Shown here: piece after piece, positions 18,571 through 27,994 of the stretch
Layout of the letters: each line of letters opens with the position of its first letter
Position numbering within the stretch: the stretch's first letter is position 1
Source: Microvirga lupini
Lineage (GTDB): Bacteria > Pseudomonadota > Alphaproteobacteria > Rhizobiales > Beijerinckiaceae
Length of the DNA stretch: 33,641 nucleotides
NCBI GenBank assembly: GCA_000517005.1
Contig: KI912045.1
Coordinates: 475,681 to 509,321, forward strand
Direction: 5' to 3'
Position numbers and translations under genes: made by a program
Notes under the pieces: generated by a model
What the model was told of the DNA's origin: nothing
The model's input: the letters and a program-made list of their open reading frames with translations, nothing else
Database searches by the model: none

Positions 18571-19656
18571 TTACCGCAGCTTGAGGGTGGCGAGGCCGGT
18601 GAGAGCCAGCACGACGGCGATGATCCAGAAGCGGATCACGACCTGCGGCTCGGTCCAGCCCAGCTGTTCGAAATGGTGGTGGATCGGAGCCATCTTGAAG
18701 ACGCGCCGGCCCGTGAGCTTGAACGACGTGACCTGGATGATCACGGACATGATCTCCAGCACGAAGAGGCCGCCGACGATAGCGAGGACGAACTCGTGCT
18801 TGGCCGCGACTGCGATCGTGCCGAGAAGACCGCCGAGGGCGAGCGAGCCCGTATCGCCCATGAAGATCTGGGCCGGAGGCGCATTGAACCAGAGGAACCC
18901 GAGGCCTGCGCCGATGAGTGCGCCGCAGATCACCGCGAGCTCGCCGGTGCCGGGCACGAAATGGATCTGCAGGTAATTGGAGAAAACCGCGTTACCGGTC
19001 AGATAGGCGATGAAGCCGAAGGTTCCGGCCGCAATCATCACCGGCACGATGGCAAGGCCATCAAGACCGTCGGTGATGTTCACCGCGTTGCCGGCGCCGA
19101 CGATCACGAAGCCGGCGAAGACGATGTAGAACCAGCCGAGATTGAAGATCAGGTCCTTCGAGAACGGCAGTGCCAGTTTGTTGGCGAGGCCCGGCGTCGC
19201 CATGTAGGAGATCGCGATGCAGGCGATGGCCGCGATCAGCGCCTCGATGGCCAGTCGCGAGCGACCGGAGAAGCCCTTGTGCGACTGCTTCGTCACCTTG
19301 AGATAATCGTCGTAGAACCCGATGGCGCCGAAGCCCATGGTGACGAACATCACGATCCAGACATAGTGATTTTCGAGGTTCGCCCAGAGCAGGGTCGAGA
19401 TCAGCACGCCCGCGAGGATCATCAGCCCGCCCATGGTCGGCGTGCCGCGCTTGGTCAGGAGGTGCGATTGCGGCCCGTCCTCGCGGATCGGCTGCCCCTT
19501 GCCCTGGCGCAGGCGCAGAAGCGAGATCATCCACGGGCCGAACAGGAAGACGATCAGCAAGGCGGTCGCCGTCGCGCCGCCGGTGCGGAACGTGATGTAG
19601 CGGAAGATATTGAGAGGACTGAAATAGGGGCTGAGTTCAGCCAACCAGGTTAACAT
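18571..19656 (-). CDS. mraY: Phospho-N-acetylmuramoyl-pentapeptide transferase MraY
   Basis: MraY moves phospho-MurNAc-pentapeptide to undecaprenyl phosphate to form lipid I in the inner membrane. The 361-residue protein has about ten membrane segments and the family motifs: the GTPTMGG loop after the first helices, the DDYLK acidic motif, [21 protein letters not shown], and the [13 protein letters not shown] loop near the C-terminus, which binds metal and substrate. It lies 3 bases after murF and 4 bases before murD, so it depends on the same transcript. Confidence 0.98.
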   Translation of the reverse strand: MLTWLAELSPYFSPLNIFRYITFRTGGATATALLIVFLFGPWMISLLRLRQGKGQPIREDGPQSHLLTKRGTPTMGGLMILAGVLISTLLWANLENHYVWIVMFVTMGFGAIGFYDDYLKVTKQSHKGFSGRSRLAIEALIAAIACIAISYMATPGLANKLALPFSKDLIFNLGWFYIVFAGFVIVGAGNAVNITDGLDGLAIVPVMIAAGTFGFIAYLTGNAVFSNYLQIHFVPGTGELAVICGALIGAGLGFLWFNAPPAQIFMGDTGSLALGGLLGTIAVAAKHEFVLAIVGGLFVLEIMSVIIQVTSFKLTGRRVFKMAPIHHHFEQLGWTEPQVVIRFWIIAVVLALTGLATLKLR

Positions 19657-19659
19657 CGA

Positions 19660-21093
19660 TCATCCTTTCAGCGCGTGGGCCGTCGGGCTCGCGCCGTAAC
19701 GTTCTTTCAAGGCTTTGACAACCAGGGCCATCTTCATGCTGAGCGAGCCCTTGACGGTGACGGCATCGCCCGGACGAACCGCCGCACAGACCGCATCGAC
19801 CAGCTCTGCGGAGGTCTGCGTATGGGCCGCGACCTTGGCCTTCGGCAGGGCATCGACGAGGTTCTGCATCAGAGGACCGGCGGCAAACAGCAGATCGATC
19901 CTGTTGGCCTCGATTGCTTCCGCCAGTTCCGCATGCAGGCGCGGGCCCGTCTCGCCCAATTCCTTCATGTCGCCCAGCACGACGATCCGCCGCGCGCCGC
20001 GACCGAGTTCGACGGCGCCGAGATTGGCGAGCGCCGCGCGCATGGAGGCAGGGTTGGCGTTGTAGCTCTCGTCGATCAGCAGAACCTCGCCCTCGCCAAT
20101 GGAGAGCATCGTCCGCTCGCCGCGTCCGACCGGGGGTTTCAGCTCGGCGAAGGAGAGCGCCACCAGCGCGAGATCGGCTCCGAGCGCATGGGAGGCCGCG
20201 AGAACGCTCAAGGAATTGAGTGCAATGTGCCGGCCCGCCGTGCCGATTCTGTAGGTCAGGGGCTGGCCGAAGACCGTAGCATCCACGATGGAATGATCGG
20301 GCTTCACGATGATGCGGTGAGCGCGAATATCCGCTGTCTCATGCTCGCCGAAGGTGATCACACGGCCCGCGGCGGACGCGTAGGCATGGGCGCACATGCG
20401 CTCGAAATAGGCGTTGTCGCGGCTGATGACCGCCGTGCCGCCGGGCTCGAGACCCGAAAAGATCTCGCCCTTGGCGTCGGCAATGCCCCAGAGCGAAGGA
20501 AAGAACTCGATATGGACCGGCTCGATCGTGGTGATTACCGCCACATGCGGACGCACCATGCCGGTCAGGGGCAGGATCTCATACGCATGGTTCATGCCGA
20601 TCTCGAACACGCCGAAGGCCGTCTCGCGCGGCATGCGGGCGAGGGTCAGCGGCACTCCCCAATGATTGTTGTAGGAGGCAACCGACGCATGGGTCGCGCC
20701 CTGTCCTGCCAGCGCAAGCCGCATGGCCTCCTTGGTGCCGGTCTTGCCGACGGAACCAGTGATTGCGACGATCTTCGCATCCGTGCGCCTGCGCGCGACA
20801 CGGCCCATCTGGCGCATGGCCTCCAGCACGTCCGGCACGATGATCAGCTTGTCCGAGCCTGCAAAGACAGGAGCCTTTTCCTCGGACACGATGGCAGCCG
20901 CAGCACCCTTCTCCAGGGCCGCCGGCACGAAATCGTGGCCGTCATGCACGTCGCCCTTGATGGCGAAGTAGAGATCGCCCGGCTCCAGCGTGCGTGTATC
21001 AATGGACGCACCCGTCGCTTGCACGAATCCGGCGCCGATGCGGGCGCCGGTGGCGGCTGCGATCTCATTTCTCGTCCAAAGGGGCGAATTCAT
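19660..21093 (-). CDS. murF: UDP-N-acetylmuramoyl-tripeptide--D-Ala-D-Ala ligase MurF
   Basis: MurF adds the D-Ala-D-Ala dipeptide made by Ddl to UDP-MurNAc-tripeptide. The 477-residue protein has the N-terminal uridine-binding domain (IDTRTLEPGDLYFAIKG, 31-47), the P-loop GSVGKTGT at 113-120, the FEIGMNH segment, and the C-terminal LLIDESYNANPASMRAAL motif. Its ATG overlaps the murE stop as ATGA. Length is slightly above E. coli MurF (452), within the family range. Confidence 0.97.
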   Translation of the reverse strand: MNSPLWTRNEIAAATGARIGAGFVQATGASIDTRTLEPGDLYFAIKGDVHDGHDFVPAALEKGAAAAIVSEEKAPVFAGSDKLIIVPDVLEAMRQMGRVARRRTDAKIVAITGSVGKTGTKEAMRLALAGQGATHASVASYNNHWGVPLTLARMPRETAFGVFEIGMNHAYEILPLTGMVRPHVAVITTIEPVHIEFFPSLWGIADAKGEIFSGLEPGGTAVISRDNAYFERMCAHAYASAAGRVITFGEHETADIRAHRIIVKPDHSIVDATVFGQPLTYRIGTAGRHIALNSLSVLAASHALGADLALVALSFAELKPPVGRGERTMLSIGEGEVLLIDESYNANPASMRAALANLGAVELGRGARRIVVLGDMKELGETGPRLHAELAEAIEANRIDLLFAAGPLMQNLVDALPKAKVAAHTQTSAELVDAVCAAVRPGDAVTVKGSLSMKMALVVKALKERYGASPTAHALKG

Positions 21094-22559
21094 CCCTGCC
21101 TCTCCGCAATGGCCGCCCGGACCTCGTCGTGGTCCGAGAACGGCAGGGTCCGGTCGCCGATGATTTGGCCCGTTTCATGGCCTTTGCCGGCGACGACCAG
21201 AATATCGCCTTCCCGAAGCTCGTTCACGGTCGTGCGGATGGCCTCGGCGCGATCGCCGATCTCGCGGGCGCCGGGGGCTCCTTTCAGCACCTCGGCGCGG
21301 ATCGCCGCCGGATCCTCCGAGCGAGGATTATCGTCCGTGACGATGACAACATCCGCCTTGTCGGCGGCGATGCGTCCCATGAGCGGACGCTTTCCCCGAT
21401 CCCGGTCGCCGCCGCAGCCGACGACGCAGACGAGGCGGCCTTTCACGAAGGGGCGAAGCGCATCGAGCACATGGGCGAGCGCATCGGGCTTGTGAGCATA
21501 ATCGACGATGCAGATGGCGCCATCGACCTCTCCCACCTGCTCCAGGCGGCCGGATACGCCCTTGAGAGATTTGAATCCTTCGAACACCTCGGCCGCCCTG
21601 CCCTCGCCTTCGACTGCGAGAACGAGACCTGCCGCCACGAGAGCATTCTCGACCTGGAAGGCTCCGAGCAGCGGCAGGGTCGTCCGGATGGTTTTCCCAA
21701 AGGCCTCGATTGTCAGCGCCTGCGTGAAGCCCTCGGCGCGCGCTTCGACGAGGCGAAGGGTCTCGCCCATGCGGCCGGTGGTGACAAGCGTCAATCCGCG
21801 ATCGCGCACGCCCTGCAGGAACACGTCCGCGTAAGGACCGTCCGCATTGATGACCGCAGGCGCATCGGCCGGTAGAAGCGTGTCGAACAGGCGCATCTTC
21901 GCCTTGGCATAGGCTTCGGTCGTGGCGTGATAATCGAGATGATCGCGGCCGAGATTGGTGAAGCCCGCCGCCTGCAGGCGCACGCCGTCGAGGCGGCGCT
22001 GATCGATGCCATGCGAGGAGGCCTCCATCGCGAGCCGCGTGACGCCGTCACTCGCCAGACGGTCGAAGCTCTCGTGCAGGGAAATCGGATCCGGCGTCGT
22101 GAGCGAGCCATAGGCTGCGCCATCCGACGTGATGATGCCGAGCGTGCCGACGCTGGCGGATTTATATCCCAGTTGAGCGAAAAGCTGGCGCGTAAAATCG
22201 GCCACCGAGCTCTTGCCGCTCGTGCCGGTGACGGCAACGACCTTCTCCGGCTGCTTCGGATAGAACCGTGCCGCCGCGAGTGCCAAGGTGCGGCGCACAT
22301 CGTTCACCTGCACATAGGCGACATGACCCGGCAGGTCCGCCGGACGTGCCGCCTCGCCTGCGATTGCGACCGCGCCAGCGGCCACGGCCTGCGGCACGAA
22401 GCTCATGCCGTCGACCTTCGTTCCGGGCACGGCGAAGAACAGGGCGCCCTGCTCCACCTTTCGGCTGTCGGAAGCGATCTTCGACACGACGAGAGGAGCG
22501 TACTCGCGCCCCTCTGCAAGATCGAGAAGATCGCCGAGATGTTTGGTGCGCACGCTCAT
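21090..22559 (-). CDS. murE: UDP-MurNAc-Ala-Glu--meso-diaminopimelate ligase MurE
   Basis: MurE adds the third amino acid of the wall peptide. The 489-residue protein has the P-loop TGTSGKSS at 111-118, the MEASSHGI segment (178-185), and the DNPR motif at 410-413, which in this family marks use of meso-diaminopimelate rather than lysine. A Gram-negative meso-DAP wall is therefore expected. The ATG overlaps the ftsI stop by four bases (ATGA), and the stop overlaps murF in the same way. Confidence 0.97.
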   Translation of the reverse strand: MSVRTKHLGDLLDLAEGREYAPLVVSKIASDSRKVEQGALFFAVPGTKVDGMSFVPQAVAAGAVAIAGEAARPADLPGHVAYVQVNDVRRTLALAAARFYPKQPEKVVAVTGTSGKSSVADFTRQLFAQLGYKSASVGTLGIITSDGAAYGSLTTPDPISLHESFDRLASDGVTRLAMEASSHGIDQRRLDGVRLQAAGFTNLGRDHLDYHATTEAYAKAKMRLFDTLLPADAPAVINADGPYADVFLQGVRDRGLTLVTTGRMGETLRLVEARAEGFTQALTIEAFGKTIRTTLPLLGAFQVENALVAAGLVLAVEGEGRAAEVFEGFKSLKGVSGRLEQVGEVDGAICIVDYAHKPDALAHVLDALRPFVKGRLVCVVGCGGDRDRGKRPLMGRIAADKADVVIVTDDNPRSEDPAAIRAEVLKGAPGAREIGDRAEAIRTTVNELREGDILVVAGKGHETGQIIGDRTLPFSDHDEVRAAIAERQG

Positions 22560-24442
22560 CGGTTGCTGCCCCAGGCGCCGAGGCGCGACATCAATGGGAA
22601 CGGCTGCGCCGGCGGCTCGAAGCGCGGCGGCACGCCGAGCAGCGGCGCCACACGTTCGACCACGTTGCCGGTCACTGGGCCTGCGTTCCAGCCGGCGGTC
22701 GAGAAACCATAGGTGCCCTCCACCGCCTGAGGTTCGTCCATGATGGTAAGGAAGACGTATTTCGGCTTGTCGGCCGGCACCACCGCCGTGAAGGTGGTGA
22801 AGTTCTTGTTCTTGGAATAACGGCCGTTGATCACCTTCTCAGCCGTGCCGGTCTTGCCACCCACGAAGAAGCCCGCGATGGCGGCAGAGCTTGCCGAGCC
22901 TTCCGGCACCGATGCGTTGAGGCGCATCACATAGCGCATGGCCTCGCTCGTTTCAGGCTTCAAAACCTGCATGGCATTCTGGCGTGCCTCCGCCTCCGTG
23001 CGCTTCAGGAAGGTCGGCTTGATCATCACGCCGCCATTGACCAGCGCACCGACGGCCATGAGCGCCTGGAGCGGCGCGACCGCGAGGCCGTGACCGAAGG
23101 CGATGGTCATGGTGTTGAGTTCGCCCCAGCGCGGCGGGATGATCGGCAGGGCGCTTTCCGGCAATTCGGTTTCGAGACGCGTGAGCTGGCCCATCTTGCG
23201 CAGGAACGCCTTGTGCCCCTCCACGCCGATGCCGAGCGCCATGCGCGCCGTGCCGATGTTCGAGGAATGCACGAAGACTTCCGGCGTGGTGAGAACGCGC
23301 CGCGTGGGGTGGTAATCGCCAATGGTGAAGCGACCATAGCGCAGGCCCGAGCGCGCATCGAAGGTCGAGTTGATGTTGTACTTGCCGGAATCGAGCGCCA
23401 TCGCGACCGTCAGCGCCTTGAAGGTCGAGCCCATCTCGAAAACGCCGACATTGATACGGTTGATCCGATCCTTGTCGAGCGCGTCGACCGGGTTGTTGGG
23501 GTCGTAATCCGGCAGCGACACGAGAGCGATGACCTCGCCCGTGTTCACGTCCAGGATCGCACCGGCGGTGGCCTTGGCCTTGAACTTCGCCATGCCCTTG
23601 GCAAGCTCGTCGCGAAGCGCATGCTGCACGCGCAGATCGAGGGACAACTGGATGGGCTTGAGATCGGCTGCGGAGATATTGAAGCCTGCTCCGTTGAGGT
23701 CCTGCAGGCCCATGCTGTCGATATATTTCTCGATGCCGGCGATGCCCACATTGTCCACATTGGCGAAGCCGAGAACGTGTGCGGCAGCCTCCGCGTTCGG
23801 ATAGACACGCTTGTTCTCTGGCAGGAAGCCGATGCCGGGAATGCCGAGGCGATGCACTTCCGCCTGCTGGCGCGGCGTGATCTCGCGCTTGACCCAGACG
23901 AAGCCTTTCTTCGTGCTGAGCTTGTTGCGCAGGTCCGTGGCGTCGAGGTCGGGCAGCACCGCGGTCAGCAACTCGACCGCCTCGTCCTTGTCGACGATGT
24001 TGCGCGGTTCGGCGAAGACGGAGACCATCTTCACGTCGGTGGCCAGAATCTCGCCGTTGCGATCGACGATGTCGGGACGGGCAGCGGAAATCTCGGACGA
24101 AGCGGCACGGCGCACTTCGCTGGTGTTCTCGCTCGTGACCGCGAGATAAACCAGACGACCGCCGATGAGGCTGAACAATCCGACGAAGCAGGCCGCCGCC
24201 AAGCCCACCCGCGACGTGCTCTTGTCATGGCGCAGACGAAACAGCTCACGGGCGTGACCAAGCACGCCGCGCTTGGCGCGTCGTGCGGAAAAATGGATCC
24301 GGTTCTCCGCATCCGACGACGCGCCACTCAAAGGAGTGAGCACCGGATCGCTCCCAAAAGTGGATTCCACTTTTGGATCCGATGCTCTGGCGTGGCTCTT
24401 ACCCTGCCATTCGGTTTGGGGCTCTTGCAACACGAGGCTCAC
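22556..24442 (-). CDS. ftsI: Septal penicillin-binding protein 3 (FtsI), with a repeat-encoded N-terminal segment
   Basis: FtsI is the class B penicillin-binding protein that cross-links septal wall made by FtsW. The 628-residue protein has one membrane segment at about 79-101, a pedestal domain, and a transpeptidase domain with SxxK (S339, K342), SxN (S393-N395) and KTG (K530-G532). The start used here is GTG at 24442, overlapping the ftsL stop as GTGA. Codons 19-56 coincide with a 113-base palindromic repeat (24275-24387) and encode a low-similarity stretch in the cytoplasmic tail. A later GTG at 24265 (residue 60) directly after the repeat would give a shorter protein that keeps the membrane segment, so the true N-terminus is unsettled. 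Confidence 0.95.
   Translation of the reverse strand: MSLVLQEPQTEWQGKSHARASDPKVESTFGSDPVLTPLSGASSDAENRIHFSARRAKRGVLGHARELFRLRHDKSTSRVGLAAACFVGLFSLIGGRLVYLAVTSENTSEVRRAASSEISAARPDIVDRNGEILATDVKMVSVFAEPRNIVDKDEAVELLTAVLPDLDATDLRNKLSTKKGFVWVKREITPRQQAEVHRLGIPGIGFLPENKRVYPNAEAAAHVLGFANVDNVGIAGIEKYIDSMGLQDLNGAGFNISAADLKPIQLSLDLRVQHALRDELAKGMAKFKAKATAGAILDVNTGEVIALVSLPDYDPNNPVDALDKDRINRINVGVFEMGSTFKALTVAMALDSGKYNINSTFDARSGLRYGRFTIGDYHPTRRVLTTPEVFVHSSNIGTARMALGIGVEGHKAFLRKMGQLTRLETELPESALPIIPPRWGELNTMTIAFGHGLAVAPLQALMAVGALVNGGVMIKPTFLKRTEAEARQNAMQVLKPETSEAMRYVMRLNASVPEGSASSAAIAGFFVGGKTGTAEKVINGRYSKNKNFTTFTAVVPADKPKYVFLTIMDEPQAVEGTYGFSTAGWNAGPVTGNVVERVAPLLGVPPRFEPPAQPFPLMSRLGAWGSNR
24275..24387. repeat. 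Dispersed two-hairpin palindromic repeat, copy B (inside the 5' end of ftsI)
   Basis: Hairpin 1 has outer arms GGCGCGTCGT (24275-24284) / ACGACGCGCC (24316-24325), with GCGGAAAA and TTCTCCGC inside. Hairpin 2 has GAGCACCGGATC (24338-24349) / GATCCGATGCTC (24376-24387), one mismatch, enclosing the perfect CCAAAAGTGGA / TCCACTTTTGG pair (24354-24376). Core sequence, hairpin order, spacing and length (113 against 112 bases) match copy A at 6074-6185. It is open in the ftsI frame for its whole length. Confidence 0.85.
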
Positions 24443-24834
24443 CGTTTCGGGGTTTGGGTCGTCGGGGTGCGGGCGTCCGAATTCTTGTCCTTCGGAGTCG
24501 ATGTCGGCTCAAGAAGGCCGAGCGCTTCGAGCTTGCGGCCGATCTCGTCCTCACGCGAAGGCCGGTTCGGCAGGTCGGACAGACGCGCGAGCTGCTGGAT
24601 CTTCAGCGGCTGGAGATCGAGATGCTTGTCGGCTGCTTCCTGCAAACGGTCGGGGCGATCGAGATATTGCCACTCGGCCTGCAGCACCGCGATGGCCTCG
24701 CGCTCGCGCTGCACCTTGGATTTCAGCTTGGCCACCTGCTCGGCATAATAGAGCGTGTCGTACTTGATCGAATAGGCATATCCTGCCGATGCGATGAGGG
24801 CAGAGATCGCGATGATGTGGAGCAGCCGGATCAT
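24439..24834 (-). CDS. ftsL: Cell division protein FtsL
   Basis: FtsL is a small bitopic protein that forms a complex with FtsQ and FtsB and activates FtsW-FtsI. The 131-residue protein has an N-terminal membrane segment (about residues 4-22), a periplasmic coiled coil (about 28-58, [19 protein letters not shown]), and the segment [20 protein letters not shown] typical of alphaproteobacterial FtsL. ATG 24834 has a strong GGGAGGG ribosome site just upstream. It is in the same frame as rsmH with no stop codon between them, so a fused RsmH-FtsL product is also possible. Its stop overlaps the ftsI start. Confidence 0.88.
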   Translation of the reverse strand: MIRLLHIIAISALIASAGYAYSIKYDTLYYAEQVAKLKSKVQREREAIAVLQAEWQYLDRPDRLQEAADKHLDLQPLKIQQLARLSDLPNRPSREDEIGRKLEALGLLEPTSTPKDKNSDARTPTTQTPKR

Positions 24835-25881
24835 CGGCGCCCTCCCCGTTTTTCTAGCCGTCTGCGGCAACTCGGCCAGCATGGCGATGGCGCTCAAGGG
24901 CTCCTGCGGCGGCGTGTCCGTGCGGGCACCCGCGCGCAGCTTCGCCGAACGCGCCCGCGGATTGCGCGCCATTTCCTGCTCGCTCGGTCCCACGGGACCT
25001 CTCGTGATCGCATCGAATGTAGGCTCCGGTGCGGCAGCCGTCGGCAGATGGCGCGAGCCGGTAGCCGCGCGTCCGGTGCGGGCCGCGAAGAACTGCTTCA
25101 CGATGCGGTCCTCAAGTGAATGGAACGTGACGACCACGAGTCGACCGCCGGGCTTCAGAATGCGCTCGGCCGCGTGCAATGCGCGCACCAGCTCGCCGAG
25201 CTCGTCGTTGACTGCGATGCGCAGCCCCTGGAACACGCGCGTGGCCGGATGAATCCCGCCGGGCTCCTGTCGGATCAGCGAAGCGACGAGATCGGCCAGC
25301 TGGCGCGTGGTCTCGAACGGTTGGCGCCGCCGCATCTCGATGATGGCGCGAGCGACCGCGCGGGCGCGACGCTCCTCGCCGTAATGATAGAAGATGTCGG
25401 CGAGTTCGGCCTCGGAGGATTCATTGACGAGATCGGCCGCGCTTGGGCCGCTCTGCTCCATGCGCATGTCGAGCGGACCTTCATTGCGGAACGAGAAGCC
25501 GCGCTCGGCCTGATCGAGCTGCATGGACGACACGCCGATGTCGAGCACGACGCCGTCGACGCTCTCGAAACCCTGCGAATGCGCGATCTCGTCGAGATCG
25601 CCGAAGCGCCCGGGAACGAGCATCAGGCGCTTCTTGAACTTCGCGGCAAGAGATGCTCCGCCTGCGATCGCATCGGGATCGCGGTCGATGGCGATGACCT
25701 TGTTCTGGGGATGTTCATCGAGAATCGCGCGGGTGTATCCGCCGGCGCCGAATGTCCCATCGATGAACGTGCCACCGCGCTTCACGTCGAGCGCCCCGAC
25801 AACCTCCTCCAGGAGAACAGGAACGTGACGGGACGGTCCGCCAGCGGCTCCGGCTCCTGGGCCGTCGCCGCGTCCCATCAT
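24835..25881 (-). CDS. rsmH: 16S rRNA (cytosine-1402-N4)-methyltransferase RsmH
   Basis: RsmH (MraW) methylates N4 of C1402 in 16S rRNA using S-adenosylmethionine. Family motifs are clear: [26 protein letters not shown] (SAM site), [26 protein letters not shown], and [16 protein letters not shown], followed by [14 protein letters not shown] 25881 overlaps the mraZ stop (ATGATG), though the next ATG at 25878 is equally possible. No in-frame stop follows: reading continues straight into ftsL, so the end given here is only the last codon before the ftsL ATG (349 codons). The first stop downstream in frame is that of ftsL at 24439, which would give a 480-residue fusion. A small frameshift near the end is the alternative. 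Confidence 0.9.
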
Positions 25882-26375
25882 CGTTCCCGCACTCCTGGTG
25901 AGGTGTTCTGCACTAACCTTGGCTCCGCAACTCGGCTTCCCAATGCTTTCTTCAGGTCTCTGACCTTCGTGCGCGCCTCCTCCAAGTGCGCACGGAAGCG
26001 CTCGGGCTCCCAAATCTGGAACTTGTGACCGAGTCCGACGAACGTCACCGTATCGCCGATCCCGGCATGCACTTTTACCGTATCCGTCAGGATGACACGC
26101 CCCTCCGGATCGACCTTCAGAATCTCGCTTGTCCCGAACAACGCCGTCGACAGCTGATCCCGCTCGTCCGAATAGGGCGACAGCGTCGACAAGAACGCAT
26201 CGATCTCGTTCAGAAGTGTGTTGCCGCCTGCGTCCAATGCCTGCGCGTCCAGCGCCGGATGAACGTAGAGCCCCTCGAATCCATCCTTGGCCAACACGGC
26301 CCGGAAGGAAGCGGGGATCGAGACGCGACCCTTCGAATCCAACTTGTTGGTGAAATTGGACACGAAGCGGTTCAT
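25878..26375 (-). CDS. mraZ: Division/cell wall cluster regulator MraZ
   Basis: MraZ is an AbrB-like DNA-binding protein that forms rings and regulates the dcw operon from its first gene, acting on repeated TGGG-type boxes in E. coli. The 165-residue protein has the two expected swapped-hairpin repeats, with [16 protein letters not shown] at about 10-25 and [13 protein letters not shown] in the second half, followed by a charged C-terminal helix. It heads the dcw cluster here, and a set of four phased TGGG-like boxes sits on its promoter. No well-placed Shine-Dalgarno sequence precedes ATG 26375 (AGGAG is 17 bases away), so translation may be weak. Confidence 0.96.
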   Translation of the reverse strand: MNRFVSNFTNKLDSKGRVSIPASFRAVLAKDGFEGLYVHPALDAQALDAGGNTLLNEIDAFLSTLSPYSDERDQLSTALFGTSEILKVDPEGRVILTDTVKVHAGIGDTVTFVGLGHKFQIWEPERFRAHLEEARTKVRDLKKALGSRVAEPRLVQNTSPGVRER

Positions 26376-26519
26376 TGGCCGCAGCTCGCACGCTCCTGAT
26401 TGTCAGCCCCCAGGCAGATCTTGAGGATCCGCCACCCGCTGCCAGTGGTGACGCTACGTCCCGAGGCGAAACGTCAGCATTTCTTGAGTGCTTGACGCTC
26501 CCTTCGGAAGACACCGTCG

Positions 26520-26560
26520 ACGGGATGATTTGGGATAACATGGGACAGTATGGGCGTCAA
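26520..26560 (-). promoter_or_regulatory. mraZ (dcw operon) promoter with phased MraZ-type boxes
   Basis: On the minus strand TTGACG (26560-26555) and TATCCC (26537-26532) have a 17-base spacer and would start an mRNA near 26525, giving a leader of about 150 bases. On the plus strand TGGG occurs at 26531, 26541 and 26551, and CGGG at 26521: four boxes with an exact 10-base period across spacer, -10 and start region. E. coli MraZ is known to bind TGGGN repeats separated by 5 bases, which is the same period. Autoregulation is inferred. Confidence 0.65.
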
Positions 26561-26631
26561 CGGAACGGAGGTGGAGGACATGCCTCATGGCATGCATTCC
26601 CCATGAGACGCATTTAGGGTTAATGAATCGT

Positions 26632-26657
26632 AAGCGGAGCAAGGGTTTGCTCCGCTT
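26632..26657 (-). terminator. Hairpin between rnpB and the mraZ promoter, probable rnpB terminator
   Basis: A perfect 11-base-pair stem, AAGCGGAGCAA (26632-26642) / TTGCTCCGCTT (26647-26657), has a 4-base loop. It begins about 33 bases after the 3' end of the RNase P RNA. On the minus strand it is followed by ACGATTCATT, which is only moderately T-rich; on the plus strand by TATTG. The rest of the 314-base gap (26376-26689) holds the mraZ promoter and leader and a short inverted repeat CTCATGG / CCATGAG (26584-26607); no gene is visible. Confidence 0.6.
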
Positions 26658-26689
26658 TATTGCAAATTTCAGGCCTGTGGAAAGATGGG

Positions 26690-27069
<380 letters not shown>

Positions 27070-27076
27070 GATGGGG

Positions 27077-27105
27077 ATGTGGTGTGAAAAGGCCCCCCAC
27101 GTCAA
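27077..27105 (-). promoter_or_regulatory. Candidate rnpB promoter
   Basis: TTGACG (27105-27100 on the minus strand) lies 17 bases before a weak -10 position (CCACAT, 27082-27077). The start predicted from this spacing is 27070, next to the base where the P1 helix of the RNA begins. The same TTGACG -35 is seen at the mraZ promoter. The element lies in the 44 bases between the transglycosylase stop and rnpB. Confidence 0.45.
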
Positions 27106-27113
27106 GGGCGAGT

Positions 27114-27908
27114 TTATTCCGCCGCAGCCGTGATCACCTTCACCTTGGCGCAATAGGCCCGCGACGCGCCGGTCATGGTTTGCGTGCGGTGGCCGAACTG
27201 ATAGCGCAGGATGGTGCCGCAGGTATCGCTGCCGGCAAGCTTGTAGGCCTTGGCGAGATATTTCAAACCGTAGCGGAGATTGGTTTCCGCATCGAGAAGA
27301 CCGGACGCCGGGCCCTGATAGCCGAGCGCCTGCGCGGTGCGGAAGTTGATTTGCGTCAGGCCCATGTTCGGACCGTTGCGGGCGCCGGCATTGTAGCGGC
27401 TCTCGAGCCGGATGACGGCATCGGCCAACTCATAGGGCATGCCGTTCTCGGACGCGTAGCGGGTGATGAGCGGCTTGAGAGCGTTGCCACGAGCGGCATC
27501 GGATTGCCGGAGTCTCAGCTTGGCATCCATAGGCGTCGAAGGAAGGGACGCCGTCTGATTGCCAGCCTCGTCGTCCTGCGGCTCAGCGGTTGTCCTTATT
27601 GCCTGCTTGGACTGGGGTTTGCCGTCCTGGGCCTTGTCAGCCTTGGCGGCAGCATCGGCCTTCGACTTCTTCTTGTCCGATCCCTTGGCAACCTTCGCGG
27701 GGTTTTGAGCCTCGGCAACGTCAGAAGTCTCTTCCTCCACAACGGCTTTGGCCTCGGCCGCAGCCGCACTCGAGAGTTCCGCGGCCTTGTCTGGAGAAAT
27801 GACGTTGTCGGCATCCCCTCCTTCAGCCCGCGCCTCGGCGGCCAGGAACAGCGCCGCGGCGCCAAGAAACGCAATCGCAAGGGTTCTGAGCAGATGTCGC
27901 CAAGTCAA
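27114..27908 (-). CDS. Secreted lytic transglycosylase (SLT domain)
   Basis: The 264-residue protein has a signal peptide (about residues 1-28, ending ARA), a low-complexity linker rich in Ala, Lys, Glu and Asp (about 30-125), and a C-terminal SLT domain (about 140-255). The domain shows the catalytic glutamate E169 in VIRLESRYN, followed by MGLTQINFRTAQALG and the LRYGLKYLAKAY helix. Such enzymes cleave glycan strands of peptidoglycan in the periplasm, forming anhydro-MurNAc ends. The start is TTG at 27908 with GGAG six bases before it; no ATG or GTG in that frame would keep the signal peptide. It is upstream of rnpB on the same strand and diverges from a lipoprotein gene. Confidence 0.88.
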   Translation of the reverse strand: MTWRHLLRTLAIAFLGAAALFLAAEARAEGGDADNVISPDKAAELSSAAAAEAKAVVEEETSDVAEAQNPAKVAKGSDKKKSKADAAAKADKAQDGKPQSKQAIRTTAEPQDDEAGNQTASLPSTPMDAKLRLRQSDAARGNALKPLITRYASENGMPYELADAVIRLESRYNAGARNGPNMGLTQINFRTAQALGYQGPASGLLDAETNLRYGLKYLAKAYKLAGSDTCGTILRYQFGHRTQTMTGASRAYCAKVKVITAAAE

Positions 27909-27994
27909 ACCGAAACTCCAGACGGCACAAATCGGAAGGCGCGGTCGGTGGCGGCCAAATAAGGCGAAGATGTGGCGCTTCAGGCCGCATATTT

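Noticed and set aside
18001-21495. Two long plus-strand frames opposite mraY and murF
   Set aside because: Both mirror essential enzymes on the minus strand and carry no plausible start, domain or ribosome site.
22268-24748. Long open frame (over 800 codons) on the plus strand opposite ftsI and murE
   Set aside because: It lies antisense to two genes with clear catalytic motifs, has no recognisable domain and an Arg/His-rich composition, as expected for a shadow frame in GC-rich DNA.
25882-26541. Upstream extension of the rsmH frame across mraZ to 26541
   Set aside because: RsmH homology begins near 25840 and mraZ is clearly coding in another frame; the ATG at 25881 coupled to the mraZ stop is the sensible start.
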